From Mycogone perniciosa (Eukaryota; Ascomycota; Sordariomycetes; Hypocreales; Hypocreaceae), in assembly GCA_025331125.1 (NCBI GenBank), contig JAOALB010000034.1, forward strand, positions 248,001-312,000: DNA of 64,000 nt. Direction: 5' to 3'. Positions 9,753 to 20,906 of the stretch are shown here, piece by piece. The notes beneath the pieces are model-generated. The model was not told the origin of the DNA and did no database searches. It saw nothing but the letters and a program-made list of their open reading frames with translations. The translations under genes and the position numbers were made by a program. The number at the start of each line of letters is the position of its first letter. The stretch's first letter is position 1.

Positions 9753-12713
9753 TCAATATCTAGCACCTACCTGGGGCTTCCTAGCATAGCCATTGAGCAT
9801 CCGAAAGCCTGCTCTACAGTCTCGTCCCTCCTCCATGACTGCGTGAACACCCTCAAGACACTTCCCAGCCTCTTTCATTGCAGGTCCGGCTGTCACAGTG
9901 TCTGCTAGTCTCAGTTCACCTGCAACCTTCTCCGTCTCACATCGGAGTAGCCATCGCTCCCAGCTCCACCCACCGGCGATGCTGCATACGTTTGCAATGT
10001 TATCAGTGCTGCCCATCACTATGGCATCCAGCTGACAAATTTTCACCTCCGACCCCGTTGAGGTATGCTCAAGGGGCTGTACCGGAGGCTTGTGAATGTT
10101 TCGTTTGGCACCGACTGGTAGACAGAGCCACGCGCGGCGTGTATCTCGAAAGCCTGCACGGGCAAGGCGCTCGAGCCACATCTTTGTTGGGTTCGGGTCA
10201 TATCCGAGGGTTTTGAGAGTAAACCCAAACTCCACACTCTTAGCAAGCCCCAAGGGACCGGCGTTCATGATGTCAGAATCAAGGAGAGAGAACTCAAGGT
10301 AGCCACCGGGTTTGAGGACCCGGATACATTCCTGTAGACAGGTTTCCCACTCATCTTCACCGTTTTCACCCACGAATTTGAGCAAGCTGTGGAGTTCGCG
10401 GGCAGATACAAGATCGAATTGGTTGTCTGCAAATGGAAGCCTTGTAAGTCGTTCCACAGCCACCTGGCGGTGGTTAGGCGGACCACGAATGTTGGAGTTG
10501 GATAGCTGGCGAACTGCCTTGGTTGTAACTGTATAAATCTTTGTGTTGGGATATTGGAGGGCGCAATGCCATGCCCAATCACACGTTGACTGACCACCCA
10601 GGTCAAGGATTCTCGCTCGGTCACGAGTGACACCATCCTTTCCAGGAGCCATGCGCGAAAGCCGGGCTAGTCGCTTGGTCACAGGTGCCGAGATGAGCTT
10701 GCCGCCATTGAGGAACTTCATAGCAGCGACATGCCAAGTGGCCATGGTCATTTGATTCATCGCCTCGAGCTCCTTCTCTTTTCGCAACTTCTCAGGATCA
10801 TCGAGCAAGATATCGTCTCCGCGAGCAACGTTGGCACTAAGTCGCTTCTTCGCAGATTGAGGAACAACACTCAACTGATATTTACCAAGGAGTTGGTTGC
10901 GGTGGGTTGATCGGAGCGCTACTCTCTGGGCCTGAAGAGCCTCAAAACGGGACAGTTGATGGACGAAAACATCGCTTAGGTGTGTCCGGACGATGTAGTC
11001 CTGGAATGCTCGGTAATACGCAGACTCCTGTCGCAGAAGCTTCGATGGAAGATGTCTTGGCTGCACTGTTGTTGTGATAATGTCGGAGAAACGCACCGTT
11101 TTCTTCGCTGCCACTTCGGCTTGCCCTTGTTCCTGCTCCTGCTTAGGTTCCGGTTGGGGCTCCTCAACATCCTCCCCCTCCAGTGCCTCTTCAATAGTAT
11201 CCAGAACATTATGATCTTCAGTATCATCGACGCCTTTGAGGTATGCACGCTGTGCCATCAGCCACAGCTCAGTACGATCGAGATTTGATAGAGCTTCCAG
11301 TTGCTGCTTTCGAGCGTAATTGGGGTCATAGTCAACTACGATTTCAGTGGGAACAACATCCGCCTCAGGAGAAGGGGGTGGATTGGCAGCCTCGATGGCT
11401 GAGCTGGTTGTCCGCAGTTGAACAATTGGCCTGGCGGTGGGCAAATCGTCCGAGATAGCCTGGTCGGCTGCAATCTCGACAATGTGCTCAACAGGGGCAG
11501 ACGACATTGAAGAAAGAAAACTTCGATAAAAGCCTTCTGCGGAGTCTGGCCGCTCTGGCAACGGCGGGACGGACGCATCGATGTTCCAGGGGCATCGGTA
11601 GAACTGCTCAGCAGTTGTGGAAGTTGGCGGTACTAGATCGTGAGGTGAAAGAGTTGGGGGGTGCCAAGTGTTCCTGGTCTGGGGCGAAAGCCCAGAAAAG
11701 AACCCACCTGGAGATGGAATCTCAAGTCTGGCCAGATCGACCAGAGACTGGCGGTTTAGTGAATGGACATTATCTTGACTCGACTGCGACAGAAAAGTTG
11801 TAACAAGCCGAAGCGATTGCTGTTGCATCTCGGGGACAGCGGGCGATGGCGTCCGACGAACCTCTAGGACTTGATTGGGCTGCTCATGAAGGTCCTCTTC
11901 AGTACTGGACAAGGCACGAAGAGTTGCCAGAGCTCCAGGCTGCAGATGAACACCAGTCCATGCCTCTTCCGTTGTGGACTCGTCATTCCCAATTACCGGG
12001 GTAGGCGGCGAGCTGATCGCCGCAAGTTGTTCCGATGACAAACTACCATCGAGAGACGGTGGTGCCGAGATTCGGGGGACACCCAAAGCCTGTTGTTTTC
12101 CCATGAAATCCAGCTGGGCTGGCGACATAGGAAGGTTCGCTGCTGGGGTTAGCGAGACTGGAGACGTGATCTTCTTGAGTTCGTCAACCGCAGACCAGCT
12201 TTCATCGACGCCACCGCTGGTAGTTGGGATGGTGAGGGGAATCGGATGTCGCATTGTCGGTTCGTAAAGCCCCTTTGATTGGATTATCCTGCTCACAGAC
12301 GATGAGCGGCGTAGCCCCTCGGGCTTGTCATCATCCTCCTCCGACACATCGTAGAGATCCGCGAATTCGGTGCTTTCGGTAATGGCGCTGGCCCGATTCC
12401 ACGGATTTGAAAACGCCATTGGAGAGCTACCATCAGCGGATACTGAGGACGGTGAAGACGGAAGAATGGGGGCTGCAAGATAATGCACTCCTCTTGGGGT
12501 CGGGAAGTGATCGCTCATCGGGGACAGCCATGCCTCGATCTGTAGATGTGAAGCGTCGGCACGCCTCCCTTTCTGATTCCTTGCACCATGTTGAGTTTGG
12601 CCATCGTCACTATCCTCTTCTATTATAGGATTAAGATGCCTCTTTTGTCTTCGACCCAGCGAAGACTCCTGAGGTTTGTAAGTGTTGAGTTGTAAGCGAA
12701 GTGGCTCAGTCAT
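9753..12713 (-). CDS. large protein with C-terminal SAM-dependent methyltransferase domain, 986 aa
   Basis: An intronless frame from the ATG at 12713. Roughly the first 480 residues are low-complexity and Ser/Pro-rich, with nothing recognisable except acidic patches (EEDDD, EDVEEPQPEPKQEQEQ). A charged helical stretch (about 550-680) precedes a class I methyltransferase fold. Motif I is ARILDLGGQSTCDWAW (about residue 700), then KIYTVTTKA, RLPFADNQFDLVSARELHSL (motif IV region) and CIRVLKPGGYLEFSLLD (motif V/VI). The glycine-rich loop has GGQS instead of the commoner GxGxG. The domain is of Methyltransf_11/25 type, but the substrate cannot be inferred. Velvet-associated LaeA-like enzymes are much shorter, so I do not call it LaeA. 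Long disordered N-termini are common in fungal regulatory methyltransferases. Confidence 0.75.
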   Translation of the reverse strand: MTEPLRLQLNTYKPQESSLGRRQKRHLNPIIEEDSDDGQTQHGARNQKGRRADASHLQIEAWLSPMSDHFPTPRGVHYLAAPILPSSPSSVSADGSSPMAFSNPWNRASAITESTEFADLYDVSEEDDDKPEGLRRSSSVSRIIQSKGLYEPTMRHPIPLTIPTTSGGVDESWSAVDELKKITSPVSLTPAANLPMSPAQLDFMGKQQALGVPRISAPPSLDGSLSSEQLAAISSPPTPVIGNDESTTEEAWTGVHLQPGALATLRALSSTEEDLHEQPNQVLEVRRTPSPAVPEMQQQSLRLVTTFLSQSSQDNVHSLNRQSLVDLARLEIPSPGGFFSGLSPQTRNTWHPPTLSPHDLVPPTSTTAEQFYRCPWNIDASVPPLPERPDSAEGFYRSFLSSMSSAPVEHIVEIAADQAISDDLPTARPIVQLRTTSSAIEAANPPPSPEADVVPTEIVVDYDPNYARKQQLEALSNLDRTELWLMAQRAYLKGVDDTEDHNVLDTIEEALEGEDVEEPQPEPKQEQEQGQAEVAAKKTVRFSDIITTTVQPRHLPSKLLRQESAYYRAFQDYIVRTHLSDVFVHQLSRFEALQAQRVALRSTHRNQLLGKYQLSVVPQSAKKRLSANVARGDDILLDDPEKLRKEKELEAMNQMTMATWHVAAMKFLNGGKLISAPVTKRLARLSRMAPGKDGVTRDRARILDLGGQSTCDWAWHCALQYPNTKIYTVTTKAVRQLSNSNIRGPPNHRQVAVERLTRLPFADNQFDLVSARELHSLLKFVGENGEDEWETCLQECIRVLKPGGYLEFSLLDSDIMNAGPLGLAKSVEFGFTLKTLGYDPNPTKMWLERLARAGFRDTRRAWLCLPVGAKRNIHKPPVQPLEHTSTGSEVKICQLDAIVMGSTDNIANVCSIAGGWSWERWLLRCETEKVAGELRLADTVTAGPAMKEAGKCLEGVHAVMEEGRDCRAGFRMLNGYARKPQVGARY

Positions 12714-14061
12714 TGTTGAAAAATTAGGTCACTATCCCAGATAGCGGTTGAAAACTGGCCAGCGTACTCGAAGAGTAGGGCTAAAGGACAAGGTTGAAAT
12801 AAAAGGATATCAGTAAATATGTATCGTGAACACACAAAATTAATAAAATTTCGACGACCGGCGACGAACTGGAAGGGTGAACGACGGGCTACTTCGATCA
12901 ACGAAGTGTCTATTGATCTACAATGGCAACACCGCAACGAAAACGAAGGCAAGGGAAGAAAGGAAATATGGATGGATGGGCATGGCGACTTGTTGGCTGG
13001 GGAAGGTTGGGTCTTAAAGAGACGTAGTTCAGGTTGGGGTGAGGCGGCTACAAGCTTCTCGGCGCGTATTCCTCGGTCGTGGCCTAGGTCTGGTCTGCCG
13101 GATGGGGCGATGCATCATGGGATAGTACATAGTGGATGGCAGTGGAAGTGTGACTGGGTGTGCTCGTATTGCGAGGACAATACGGTGTGCCAGCCAGCGC
13201 ATCTGGGACTGACTGTGTGACTGAAGGCTGGGGGGTTCAACGGACTGGAGGGTATCCTGCCCGATGTGGACGTTTCGGCACCTATGAAAGACGCATCGTC
13301 CAGGGCTATTGAGCCACTAGCCCAGAGAAACATCCAATCAGTTCTCGAGCTGTGCTTCTATATTTGGATGCAGTTGTGGAGGACTGTCTCGGCGTTGGAA
13401 CGACTGGTTGGCGCGCGCGATATCTGATCACCATGCCATTGGTGGAGATCACTTGTCGATGTGGCGATGACCAATGAGCTCGTCGTCCGCTGATTCTCGG
13501 CGGCTAAAGCGCCCCTCGTCACCCCGGGATGGCTGCTGGCGATGAACAAGATTGTGACTGAGCTAACGGAATGGCTGCATGGGCAAGCGGGTTGTTAATT
13601 GAGTTGACACACAAGCTGCAAAGGATCGGACTGAGAGGGACAATCCAGTTGGTAAATTGTTCACAGCATCCGGCGCTTGGCGAGCCAACCTCTCGTCCAC
13701 CACTAATACGGAGTATGAACGACATATATGTATGTCTCTGCAGGTGGCCACATGCTGAATGTCATCGCCGAGGAGGCAGCCCGCAAGATGAGAGGTAAAG
13801 CACAGCAAGAGAGAGATATCGTTGCGGCGCTTGTGGTAACGAGATGTGCTGGAGTATCTTGGCGAGAGCTAGAAGCCCAACCTGGTTGTTAGGTAATCAA
13901 CAGAGCCCGGAGCAAGCCGCCGAAGCCGACTGGCACTGACGTCGAAAAGAGCCCCGCATTGCCATTAGCATTTACCCCGCCATGTGGCCTGGGTGTGACT
14001 TTGCGTGAGGGAGCACGCGTCTCGCTCAAAGTTCTTCATCAAAACCAACGTCTGCAACACA
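12714..14061. promoter_or_regulatory. divergent promoter region, methyltransferase / TMA22
   Basis: A 1.35-kb gene-free region between two divergent genes. It contains one TACGGAGTA word (13707-13715). Open frames here have no homology I recognise and no consistent codon pattern. Confidence 0.4.
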
Positions 14062-14927
14062 ATGGCAGACACAGAACAGCCCGAGGTCCTTACGGAGCCC
14101 CAAAGCAGAAATGTGATTTACTGCGGCGGTATGTTGACTCTTGAGATTTGCCCACCAACGCTCGATTAATTCCTAACTTTTCCATGGCATAGTTTGTACT
14201 CTACCACCCGAGGTATGAAAGTCCTCTCCAACCCAGCTTGTTGCATTTGATATTCGATCCTCAGCTCAATGGGTGCCAAGTAGTACTGTGAATATGGCGG
14301 CACCGTCAAGAAATGCCAAGAATGGCTACAATCCAACCAACTGAAGATGTACGAGAGAATTTGGTCGGCAGGTTCGTTGCAATCCACGGATGTCTTTGCT
14401 CGCTGGCCGAGCTCCTGGCTGATGATGTTTCCACAGAAGCATTAGAAGCCGCAACTGCCTCTCTGTCAGTCGAGGCCCAAAAGAGAGCCGCCAAAGATGC
14501 CCAGAAAAAGGCTGCGAAGGCCGAAGCCGCAGAACAGAAGCAAGCCACCAAACTCGCCACGAGTGTCGTCACCATCAAGCGAATCGAGCGAAATAAGAAA
14601 AAGTTTGTCACCGCCGTGATAGGACTGGAGGCCTTTGGGCTGGATCTGAAAAAGGTGCGTCTGGTATTCTCTCATTCAACTGTGATATTTTTTTCTGTTC
14701 TCTTCCCCCCACAGATTCTAACAGCTTTGTAGGTTGCCAAGGACTTTGGAAAGAAATTTGCGACAGGATCCTCCGTAACGAAGCTTCCAAGCGGTGGCGA
14801 GGAAATCGTGGTGCAAGGCGATGTCAGCGACGAACTCGAAGAGTTCATACTCGAGAAGTACAAGGATGTACCGGAGGACAACATTGAGTTCATCGATGAC
14901 AAAAAGAAGAAGGGATCATCAGGATAA
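14062..14927 (+). CDS. TMA22: TMA22 / density-regulated protein (DENR), 195 aa
   Basis: A translation-machinery-associated protein. With Tma20/MCT-1 it removes deacylated tRNA and mRNA from 40S subunits after termination and affects reinitiation. Model: join(14062..14128,14193..14212,14284..14371,14437..14654,14733..14927); four introns, one flanking a 20-nt exon. The spliced N-terminus gives VIYCGVCTLPPEYCEYGGTV, the cysteine-containing motif of the family. A Lys/Ala-rich helix follows (AQKRAAKDAQKKAAKAEAAE). The C-terminal SUI1 domain runs from VVTIKRIERNKKKFVTAVIG through VAKDFGKKFATGSSV to the acidic/basic tail. All junctions keep frame. It converges with the borealin-like gene, 260 bp apart. 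Confidence 0.94.
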
Positions 14928-15187
14928 AGAATCAAAAACACGCCCAATTCTATTGCTCTAGCGTATCCCTGATGTTGGTACATAACCCGAATCTCCGTTT
15001 TACCCCCTTTATTTAACCCGTGACCCTAATGATTGACCTTCATGAACCGTTCCTATGATACCAAACAAACGCCTCGCAAACCAATAAAAACCATAGCCGT
15101 CCCATAATCCATCAAAACCATAATCATACAATCCATTGGAAGCCATGACCGCCCTGTCTCCCACCTTCCCCAAAAAGGAAAAAAAAT

Positions 15188-16403
15188 CTATCCCCTCTTC
15201 CGCAATACCCTTCCACTAGTATTGGTTGATGCGGGCTTCGCGGCTGATGGCTTCGTGCCTACTCCGGAAACCCCCTTCCTGACACCTCCTATGACAGGTT
15301 TCTTGGTAACAGCTTTCGCAGTACCTGTCTTCCTAACCACCGTGTTGGTACTAGCCTCACTAGACTCGCTATTGGCACTAGCTCTGCGTGTCGTTCGAGT
15401 CGCTGGCCTCAATACTGGTGCTTTTGGAGCCGGGGCTGCTGCTGTGCGTCGTGTTCGCACCGCCGCGGTTGTTCGTGTCGCTGCGGTTGCTGCAGTGACT
15501 CTGCTCGAGCTCGAACTCGAACTCACGTTTGATGCCGTGGTCACTTTCCTTGCCCCCCCAGCTCGTGTTGCCTTTGCCTTCTCCACCATGCTTGAGAGAA
15601 TATTCGTCGCAACAGCTGAACGGGCTGCTCCGATCACCTTCAGTGGTGAGCTAGGCTTGGCAATCTGAGACTTGATGGGTGACGTAAGACGTTCTCGGTT
15701 TGCTAGACGAGAATTGGATGTGGTGGGCGATAAAATTTGTGTTGGACGAACAGGCGCGGCATCAGCGCCACGTGCTCTTTTCTTGGGATTTTCGACATTC
15801 TCCATCTCATTCTCCTTGTCGCCAGTAATCGCATCGCTGGAACTCGAGTTAGATAGGCAAAAGACGCCATGTACAGGCGACTTACCTCAAACGCTTCTGG
15901 GCCCGTCCAGCAGGAAGTGCACGACTCAACTGTTGGGCAGGTTTATGAGGGCTCAAGCGGGAAGGAATATCCTTGGCAGGTAGTGGTGGTGGCCGTGTGA
16001 GTGCGCGTTGCTGCTGCTCTTGCTCCTGTTCTGCATACTTGGCAAGCAGGTCCCCCATTTTGAGTTTACGTAGAGCAGTTGAAATTCTGTTGATTCGAAT
16101 TTCTACTCGTGATCTTAGACCTTGCGCTTGGAGATGGTATTGCGCCCGCAATCTTCGGGCTCGCTCTGTAACTAGAAGGCTGTCAGTATCCCTTTATCGC
16201 CAAAACCTTGGTGAATTGCGCGTACTTTCTAGTCTCAAGTTCTCAATAAGCGCTTGTTTTTGCTGTTGGCTAATGCCTAGCCTTCTCCTCTTGATGGGAC
16301 TCCTCTGCGGTGTTGAAGGGCTCTCGGCATGTGATGCAGCGCGTTTCTGTGCTGAACTTATCGAATCATCGGGGTTCGGTTTGGTTATGCGGATGGGGGC
16401 CAT
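15188..16403 (-). CDS. borealin/Nbl1 N-terminal domain protein (chromosomal passenger complex), 370 aa
   Basis: Likely the fungal borealin-type subunit that helps bring Aurora kinase (with INCENP and survivin) to centromeres. Model: complement(join(15188..15836,15886..16171,16226..16403)). The spliced protein has a basic SPIKRRRLGISQQQKQALIE followed by NLRLEITERARRLRAQYHLQ, then LRSRVEIRINRISTALRKLK and MGDLL, which is the helix-rich Nbl1_Borealin_N signature at about residues 45-100. The rest is Ser/Thr/Ala/Arg-rich and disordered. Intron 16172-16225 uses the TAG before TTACAG (giving E-I-T-E-R); a second AG six bases downstream would break the family match. Intron 15837-15885 is only 49 nt. 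Yeast Nbl1 is about 73 aa, so the C-terminal part is an expansion as in other filamentous fungi. Confidence 0.85.
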
Positions 16404-17278
16404 GATTGCTGAATATTGTGGTTTGCGACTGTGTGATGATGGGTCGTATTAAGAAAGCCTTGTGTGGCAAAGATGGAAATCGCGTTGGATGGCGTGGTTG
16501 TCGCGGATGTCTTGTAATATGTGTGTGAGTGGAGTTGGTAAGTCGCGTTGCAAGTTGGCAGGCTTCCTCGCACGAAGGTAAACAAGCAAGATCAGCAAGA
16601 ACGGGTTACATAAGCTGTTGATCCTGGACACTAACGCGGGGCGCACAGTCCAAACCTGGAAGTTGGTCGTGCTACTGAGTACATGAACAGAAGTACTAGG
16701 TACATAGTACTCTATAATAAGATTAGTACTGGTCCAGGTACTCTGCAGCACTTGCGGAGTACCTATACCTCATAGTCGTAGTGTTTTAGCAGTACTAAGC
16801 TACAGCACATCAATAAGACAAGAGATCTCATCACTGCGAAAAGAATAAATGTAGCAAAAAGATTGTACTGAGAGAATAGAGTGGATTCAACAGGAGTTAG
16901 AGAAAATGAATCTTTTGCGATCCTCCAATGACCTTTAGGTACCTGAAGGTTAGTACGTACTAGTACTAGGTCGGTTACTAAGCTGTCCCTTTTATTTTGT
17001 CACCCACTAACCAATTACAGCGACCTTAGGCACTGATACCTTGCTCTGTACCTAGTACTACGGAGGATTATTAGCTCGTGAGCTTCCGCCAGGCTGAACT
17101 GCGTTACGACACTCGGAGCTCCAACTACTTGCGGCATCAGTACGTAGCCTTTGTTTCTGCTCAACCCTGGAACTCTGCATTCATCACTACTACTGTCAAA
17201 CTCCGACGACTACCCGATCAACGCCCGAAGTAATTATTCGAACCATACAGCTACCGAGCGTGTTCAATACTAGCCAAG
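16404..17278. promoter_or_regulatory. divergent promoter region, borealin-like / RPN10, TAC-rich
   Basis: An 875-bp spacer. From about 16680 to 17070 it is dense in overlapping TAC/GTA/CTAG words (AGTACTAGGTAC and the like), the same sequence style as at 36-38 kb and 46.8-47.5 kb. No gene seen. Confidence 0.4.
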
Positions 17279-18180
17279 ATGGTTCTCGAGGCTGTGATGG
17301 TGGTGGTGGACAACAGTGAGAGCAGCAGGAATGGAGACTACCAACCGACCCGATTCGACTCACAGGTGGACGCTGTGAATGTCCTGTTCCAGAGTATTAC
17401 TCAAGGGAACCCTGAGTCTTCTGTTGGCTTGATGAGTATGGGTGGAAAGGGACCCGAGGTGCTTGTTACTCTCACGACGGAGCAAGGCAAGATCCTCGAC
17501 GGTCTACATAGGACAAAGAAGAAGATCGGTGGCTCGTCTCACTTGAAGACCGGAATCCAAATAGCAACTGTGAGTCCTCCAGCTTCTTCTTCTTCTTATT
17601 GATTTTTCCTCTAATAAGCTGCTAGCTCGCCCTCAAGCACCGACAGAATCGGTCTCAGCGCCAGCGGATAATAGCATTTGTTTGCTCGCCCGTCGAAGCA
17701 CAGGAGAAGGAGCTTGTTCAACTCGCTAAGAAGATGAAGAAGGGGAACATTTCTATCGACTTTGTTCTCTTCGGAGATCTTGAAGATGACGCTACACAGA
17801 AGAAGCTGCAGGCATTCAATGATGCCGTCAAAGGCAACGAAGGATCGCACCTGGTTGTCATTCCTCCTAGCAGCAAGCTTCTGAGTGACCAGCTCATTTC
17901 CACGCCCATTATGCTTGGCGAGGGAGCTTCTGTAGTGGGTGATGTCGGTACCAACGACGAGTTCGAGTTTGGCTTTGATCCCGCCGTGGAGCCGGAGCTG
18001 GCCCTTGCTCTGCGCATGAGCATGGAGGAGGAAAAGGCCCGACAGGAGAAGAGGGCCCGAGAGGAAGAGGAGGCGGCCAAGAAGGCCTCATTGGAAGGCG
18101 TTAAGGAAGAAGATGAGGCCAGCGGAAGCGGACATAAAGGGGACAAGAAGGACGGAGGGGATAAGATGGATACTTCGTAA
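17279..18180 (+). CDS. RPN10: 26S proteasome regulatory subunit Rpn10, 281 aa
   Basis: The ubiquitin-receptor subunit of the 19S proteasome particle. Model: join(17279..17569,17626..18180). The N-terminal VWA domain (MVLEAVMVVVDNSESSRNGD ... SVGLMSMGGKGPEVLVTLT) continues across intron 17570-17625 into LALKHRQNRSQRQRIIAFV, ISIDFVLFGDLEDD and the PSSKLLSDQLISTPI block. One ubiquitin-interacting motif, EPELALALRMSMEEE, lies at about residues 219-233. The tail is Lys/Glu/Gly-rich and ends KMDTS. The length matches fungal orthologues (about 270-300 aa). It converges with TRS23 at a distance of 160 bp. Confidence 0.96.
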
Positions 18181-18340
18181 TTCAAAACCCAACTCGGACG
18201 ATTTGGTAGAAGGTGTACACTAGACATTCGGCAAGACCCTAAGACACAAAGCTAAACAGATGTCTGCTATGAATTCCAAGACTGCATATGAAATTAAATT
18301 GATACCAATGGCTCTATACCCCTACTCCTGCCGATTCCTC

Positions 18341-18942
18341 CTACCGGTTGTTGATCTCCCTAATGTACGATAAGAGCTTGCGATCAAAAATATCACACCG
18401 TATCGGCATCTCCAAGGAGTAAAACGGGTTCTTCATGACATAGTCGGCATAAAGATCGTATATCCTTCTGATGGTAACGTCCACGTTCGTCTGCGTAGTT
18501 TCGGTGAAGAGCAAGAACTTGGTCCCCGTCAGAGTGTTGAAGCACTGCAAACGGAAATTCTCCGTCTCTAGCACCTCTAGTCCCGATGATGGCTCTGGAC
18601 GGTTGGGAACACTATTACTACCAGGGGGGCTAGGCTGTGCCACCGGTTTGACAGGGTTGAGGCGGGCGGTGATCGCGTGGACACTGGATCATGATCAGAT
18701 GGTGGTGAGCACGAAAATCTGCCTGTAGTAGAACACGAGATAGGGAGCTCTTTACCCATGAAATGTGCCGGCTAGGACGAGATAGTCATTTGTGCTGATT
18801 TTGTTGAGGCCGCCGTCATAGAAGGTCTTGTTGTAAATTAAGCCGCCAGCTTTGTTGATAATGATGAGAGCGAAGACGGTCCTGCTTTGTGATGAGACCT
18901 GACCAACTCAGCCTGATGCCGAGAAATGAAATGGACATACAT
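18341..18942 (-). CDS. TRS23: TRAPP subunit Trs23 / TRAPPC4, 156 aa, start codon split by intron
   Basis: A core subunit of the TRAPP complexes, which act as GEF for Rab Ypt1 in ER-Golgi traffic. Model: complement(join(18341..18683,18756..18881,18941..18942)). Exon 1 supplies only AT of the start codon (donor GTATGT); exon 2 supplies G, reading ATG ACC GTC TTC GCT, that is MTVFALIIINKAGGLIYNKT, the canonical longin-like Trs23 start. Intron 18684-18755 joins LAGTFHG|VHAITARLNP. The C-terminal half has LETENFRLQCFNTLTGTKFL, then DVTIRRIYDLYADYVMKNPF and the end MPIRCDIFDRKLLSYIREI. No other in-frame ATG fits upstream of FALIIINKAGG, so the split start is strongly supported. The length is normal for the family's short members. 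Confidence 0.93.
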
Positions 18943-19773
18943 GGCGTCTTTTGGGTAGATTTGTCGTCAAATTTCCAGCGTCGAGTTCTACAGGGCCCTT
19001 CGAGGCTCGTCAATCCATCGAGGTGAGACCATTAACCCTGAGAATGAGTGAGTATCCGTATCTGCTTCGTCCGCATGAGGTGAAAGTCTCAGTGTTCTTT
19101 CTCCTCCCATATGTATGTGTATACCATCCATACCTTGTCCTTAAACTGAATATCAAACTCCTGCTTCAAATTTCAGTTATTTTCTCGGTAAGCAGGAATG
19201 CATGTATCGGTCCACTGGTGGTTATGCCACTTCTCACAGTAGCGGTGCGAGGTTCGATCATAGCGGTGCCTGAGTGGTGCCGTTTTTATGTAGAATAATA
19301 GGCCCTTTGCTGAATCAGCAAAGTGACAGGTGTACAAAAACACCGAGATTTGCAAATTTGGAGATGTTTACGAAGTATAATACACCACTATATAGTTCGT
19401 CTTTTCCCAAATGCTAAATATTGTTGCATTGCCGTTGAGATAAATTGAAATTCCTGTTACATACTGTCATAAAACTCGTCCAACACGTCCTTGAACGCAT
19501 CAAGGCATCAGCATCTTAGCACGAGAGCGGCGATCACACTAAGCCTATTGCATTAAAAAGGCAGCGAACTCCCAGACCCACTAAGCTGCATTTGGATAGG
19601 GATAGCTTGAAAGCGCCTTGGTCTGGGTTTGAACTTCGAGAGCCTCATTCCCAGCATTTCACTGTCCTCGCTCGCATGCTCGAAGGGCTCACGACCTAGA
19701 CTCACCGTCACTGTCGCACCGTTCACTCCGACCTGCTAGCTTCCTTAGAACTAGCATTAGACTTCAGATAACT
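18943..19773. promoter_or_regulatory. divergent promoter region, TRS23 / RPB4
   Basis: An 831-bp spacer. It contains one TACGAAGTA word (19369-19377). A GGTTCGATC string near 19255 resembles a tRNA B box, but no fold could be built around it. No gene seen. Confidence 0.4.
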
Positions 19774-20366
19774 ATGTCCCATCACCGGACGTCTCGCCCA
19801 AAGCCGCCGCCGCCAGGCAATGAAGAAGCATCAGCGACCTTGAACCTGGGCGAGTTCCAACACGTCGACACCCTCACACTCTCCGAAGCGGCGCTTGTAC
19901 TCAACGCGCTGGTCGCTAAGCGACGGAACGACCGAAAGAATGTGAACGAGACGGAGTACGTGAACAATCCCGGCGGACGTGTGCGCTGGGGAAACAGACG
20001 GAGGTCTGGATACGGAATATTTTGGCTAATCATAGCGTGGCTCTCTTACCAGAATGCTGAACCAGACGCTTAACTACCTGGATCATTTCGCGCGATTCAC
20101 ACAGAAGGAGAACGTCGAGGCGGTGGAACGCTTACTGAGCGCACACAAGGACTTGGCCAAGTTTGAACGGGCGCAGCTTGGTAGCTCTCTCCCACCTTGG
20201 TCGTGACGGAATGACGCGAAAAACAAAGGCTAACATGTTCGAAGGCTCATTATGTTGCGAGAATGCCGACGAGGCAAAGACGTTGATCCCGTCTCTGGCA
20301 GACAAGATCAAGGACGAAGACCTGCAGGACCTATTAGACGAAATCTCAAAACTCCAGAACCGATGA
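19774..20366 (+). CDS. RPB4: RNA polymerase II subunit Rpb4, 143 aa
   Basis: With Rpb7 it forms the stalk of RNA polymerase II, used in initiation and mRNA fate. Model: join(19774..19955,20053..20180,20245..20366). The unspliced first frame runs into intron 1. After splicing the protein reads TLTLSEAALVLNALVAKRRN, then NETE|MLNQTLNYLDHFARFTQK, then ERAQLG|SLCCENADEAKTLIPSL and ends LLDEISKLQNR. The DHFARF and the ENADEAKTLIPSL segments are hallmark Rpb4/RNA polymerase Rpb4-core motifs. The intron branch sites look like CTAAC (intron 2) and the donors are GTACGT and GTAGCT. The N-terminal 25 residues are Pro-rich and poorly conserved. Confidence 0.95.
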
Positions 20367-20906
20367 TGACAATGGCAATAACTTGCCCTATAAAAAGGTC
20401 ATGATTGCTTATATCGCTTTGTTCGTTTTACAACAAAATTGCATTTCTTGATTAACAAGAAGCAGCAGAGGGGGGGATGGATCAAGATTGGACTGGACTC
20501 GGCTTGCAGGGTGTTCGCATTTGCATTTCAGGCGCTTGGGAAAGGGGCCATTTCCTTTTGCACATAAACATGTCAAGTACGTGAGGAAAATACCCCCATA
20601 ATCTGGAAACAAATCTGTTTTGATCATGGTGTCGTTATGACCATTCAGAATCATTGAAATTTTACTTGTACTATTATGAAAGATTTTGACTACCGTTATT
20701 GCCAGCCACTACTGCCTTTGCTGGGTCATTGCAAGACAAAAAAGAAGAACATGAAAGTCTCAACGCCGTAAATTATGCGTATGCATTCAACATCTCAGGA
20801 TGGCATGAATTGCCGAATCTGTATCAGCCATGACTTGGGTATCATCTTTTGGAAAGTGAGTGGTCTCTCGCGTCTCTCCTTTGCTCCTCCACCCCGTCTC
20901 TCAACC
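20367..20906. other. convergent 3' region, no gene seen
   Basis: A 540-bp spacer between the ends of RPB4 and the membrane-protein gene. It holds a purine/pyrimidine-skewed G-run near 20470. Nothing coding recognised. Confidence 0.5.

Noticed and set aside
16990..17010. Proteasome-type control element near RPN10 (TTTGTCACC, one base off the reverse of GGTGGCAAA)
   Set aside because: A one-base mismatch in an 875-bp spacer is not significant, and the element is chiefly documented in yeasts.
19240..19275. Possible tRNA B box (GGTTCGATC)
   Set aside because: No matching A box, anticodon arm or acceptor stem could be paired.
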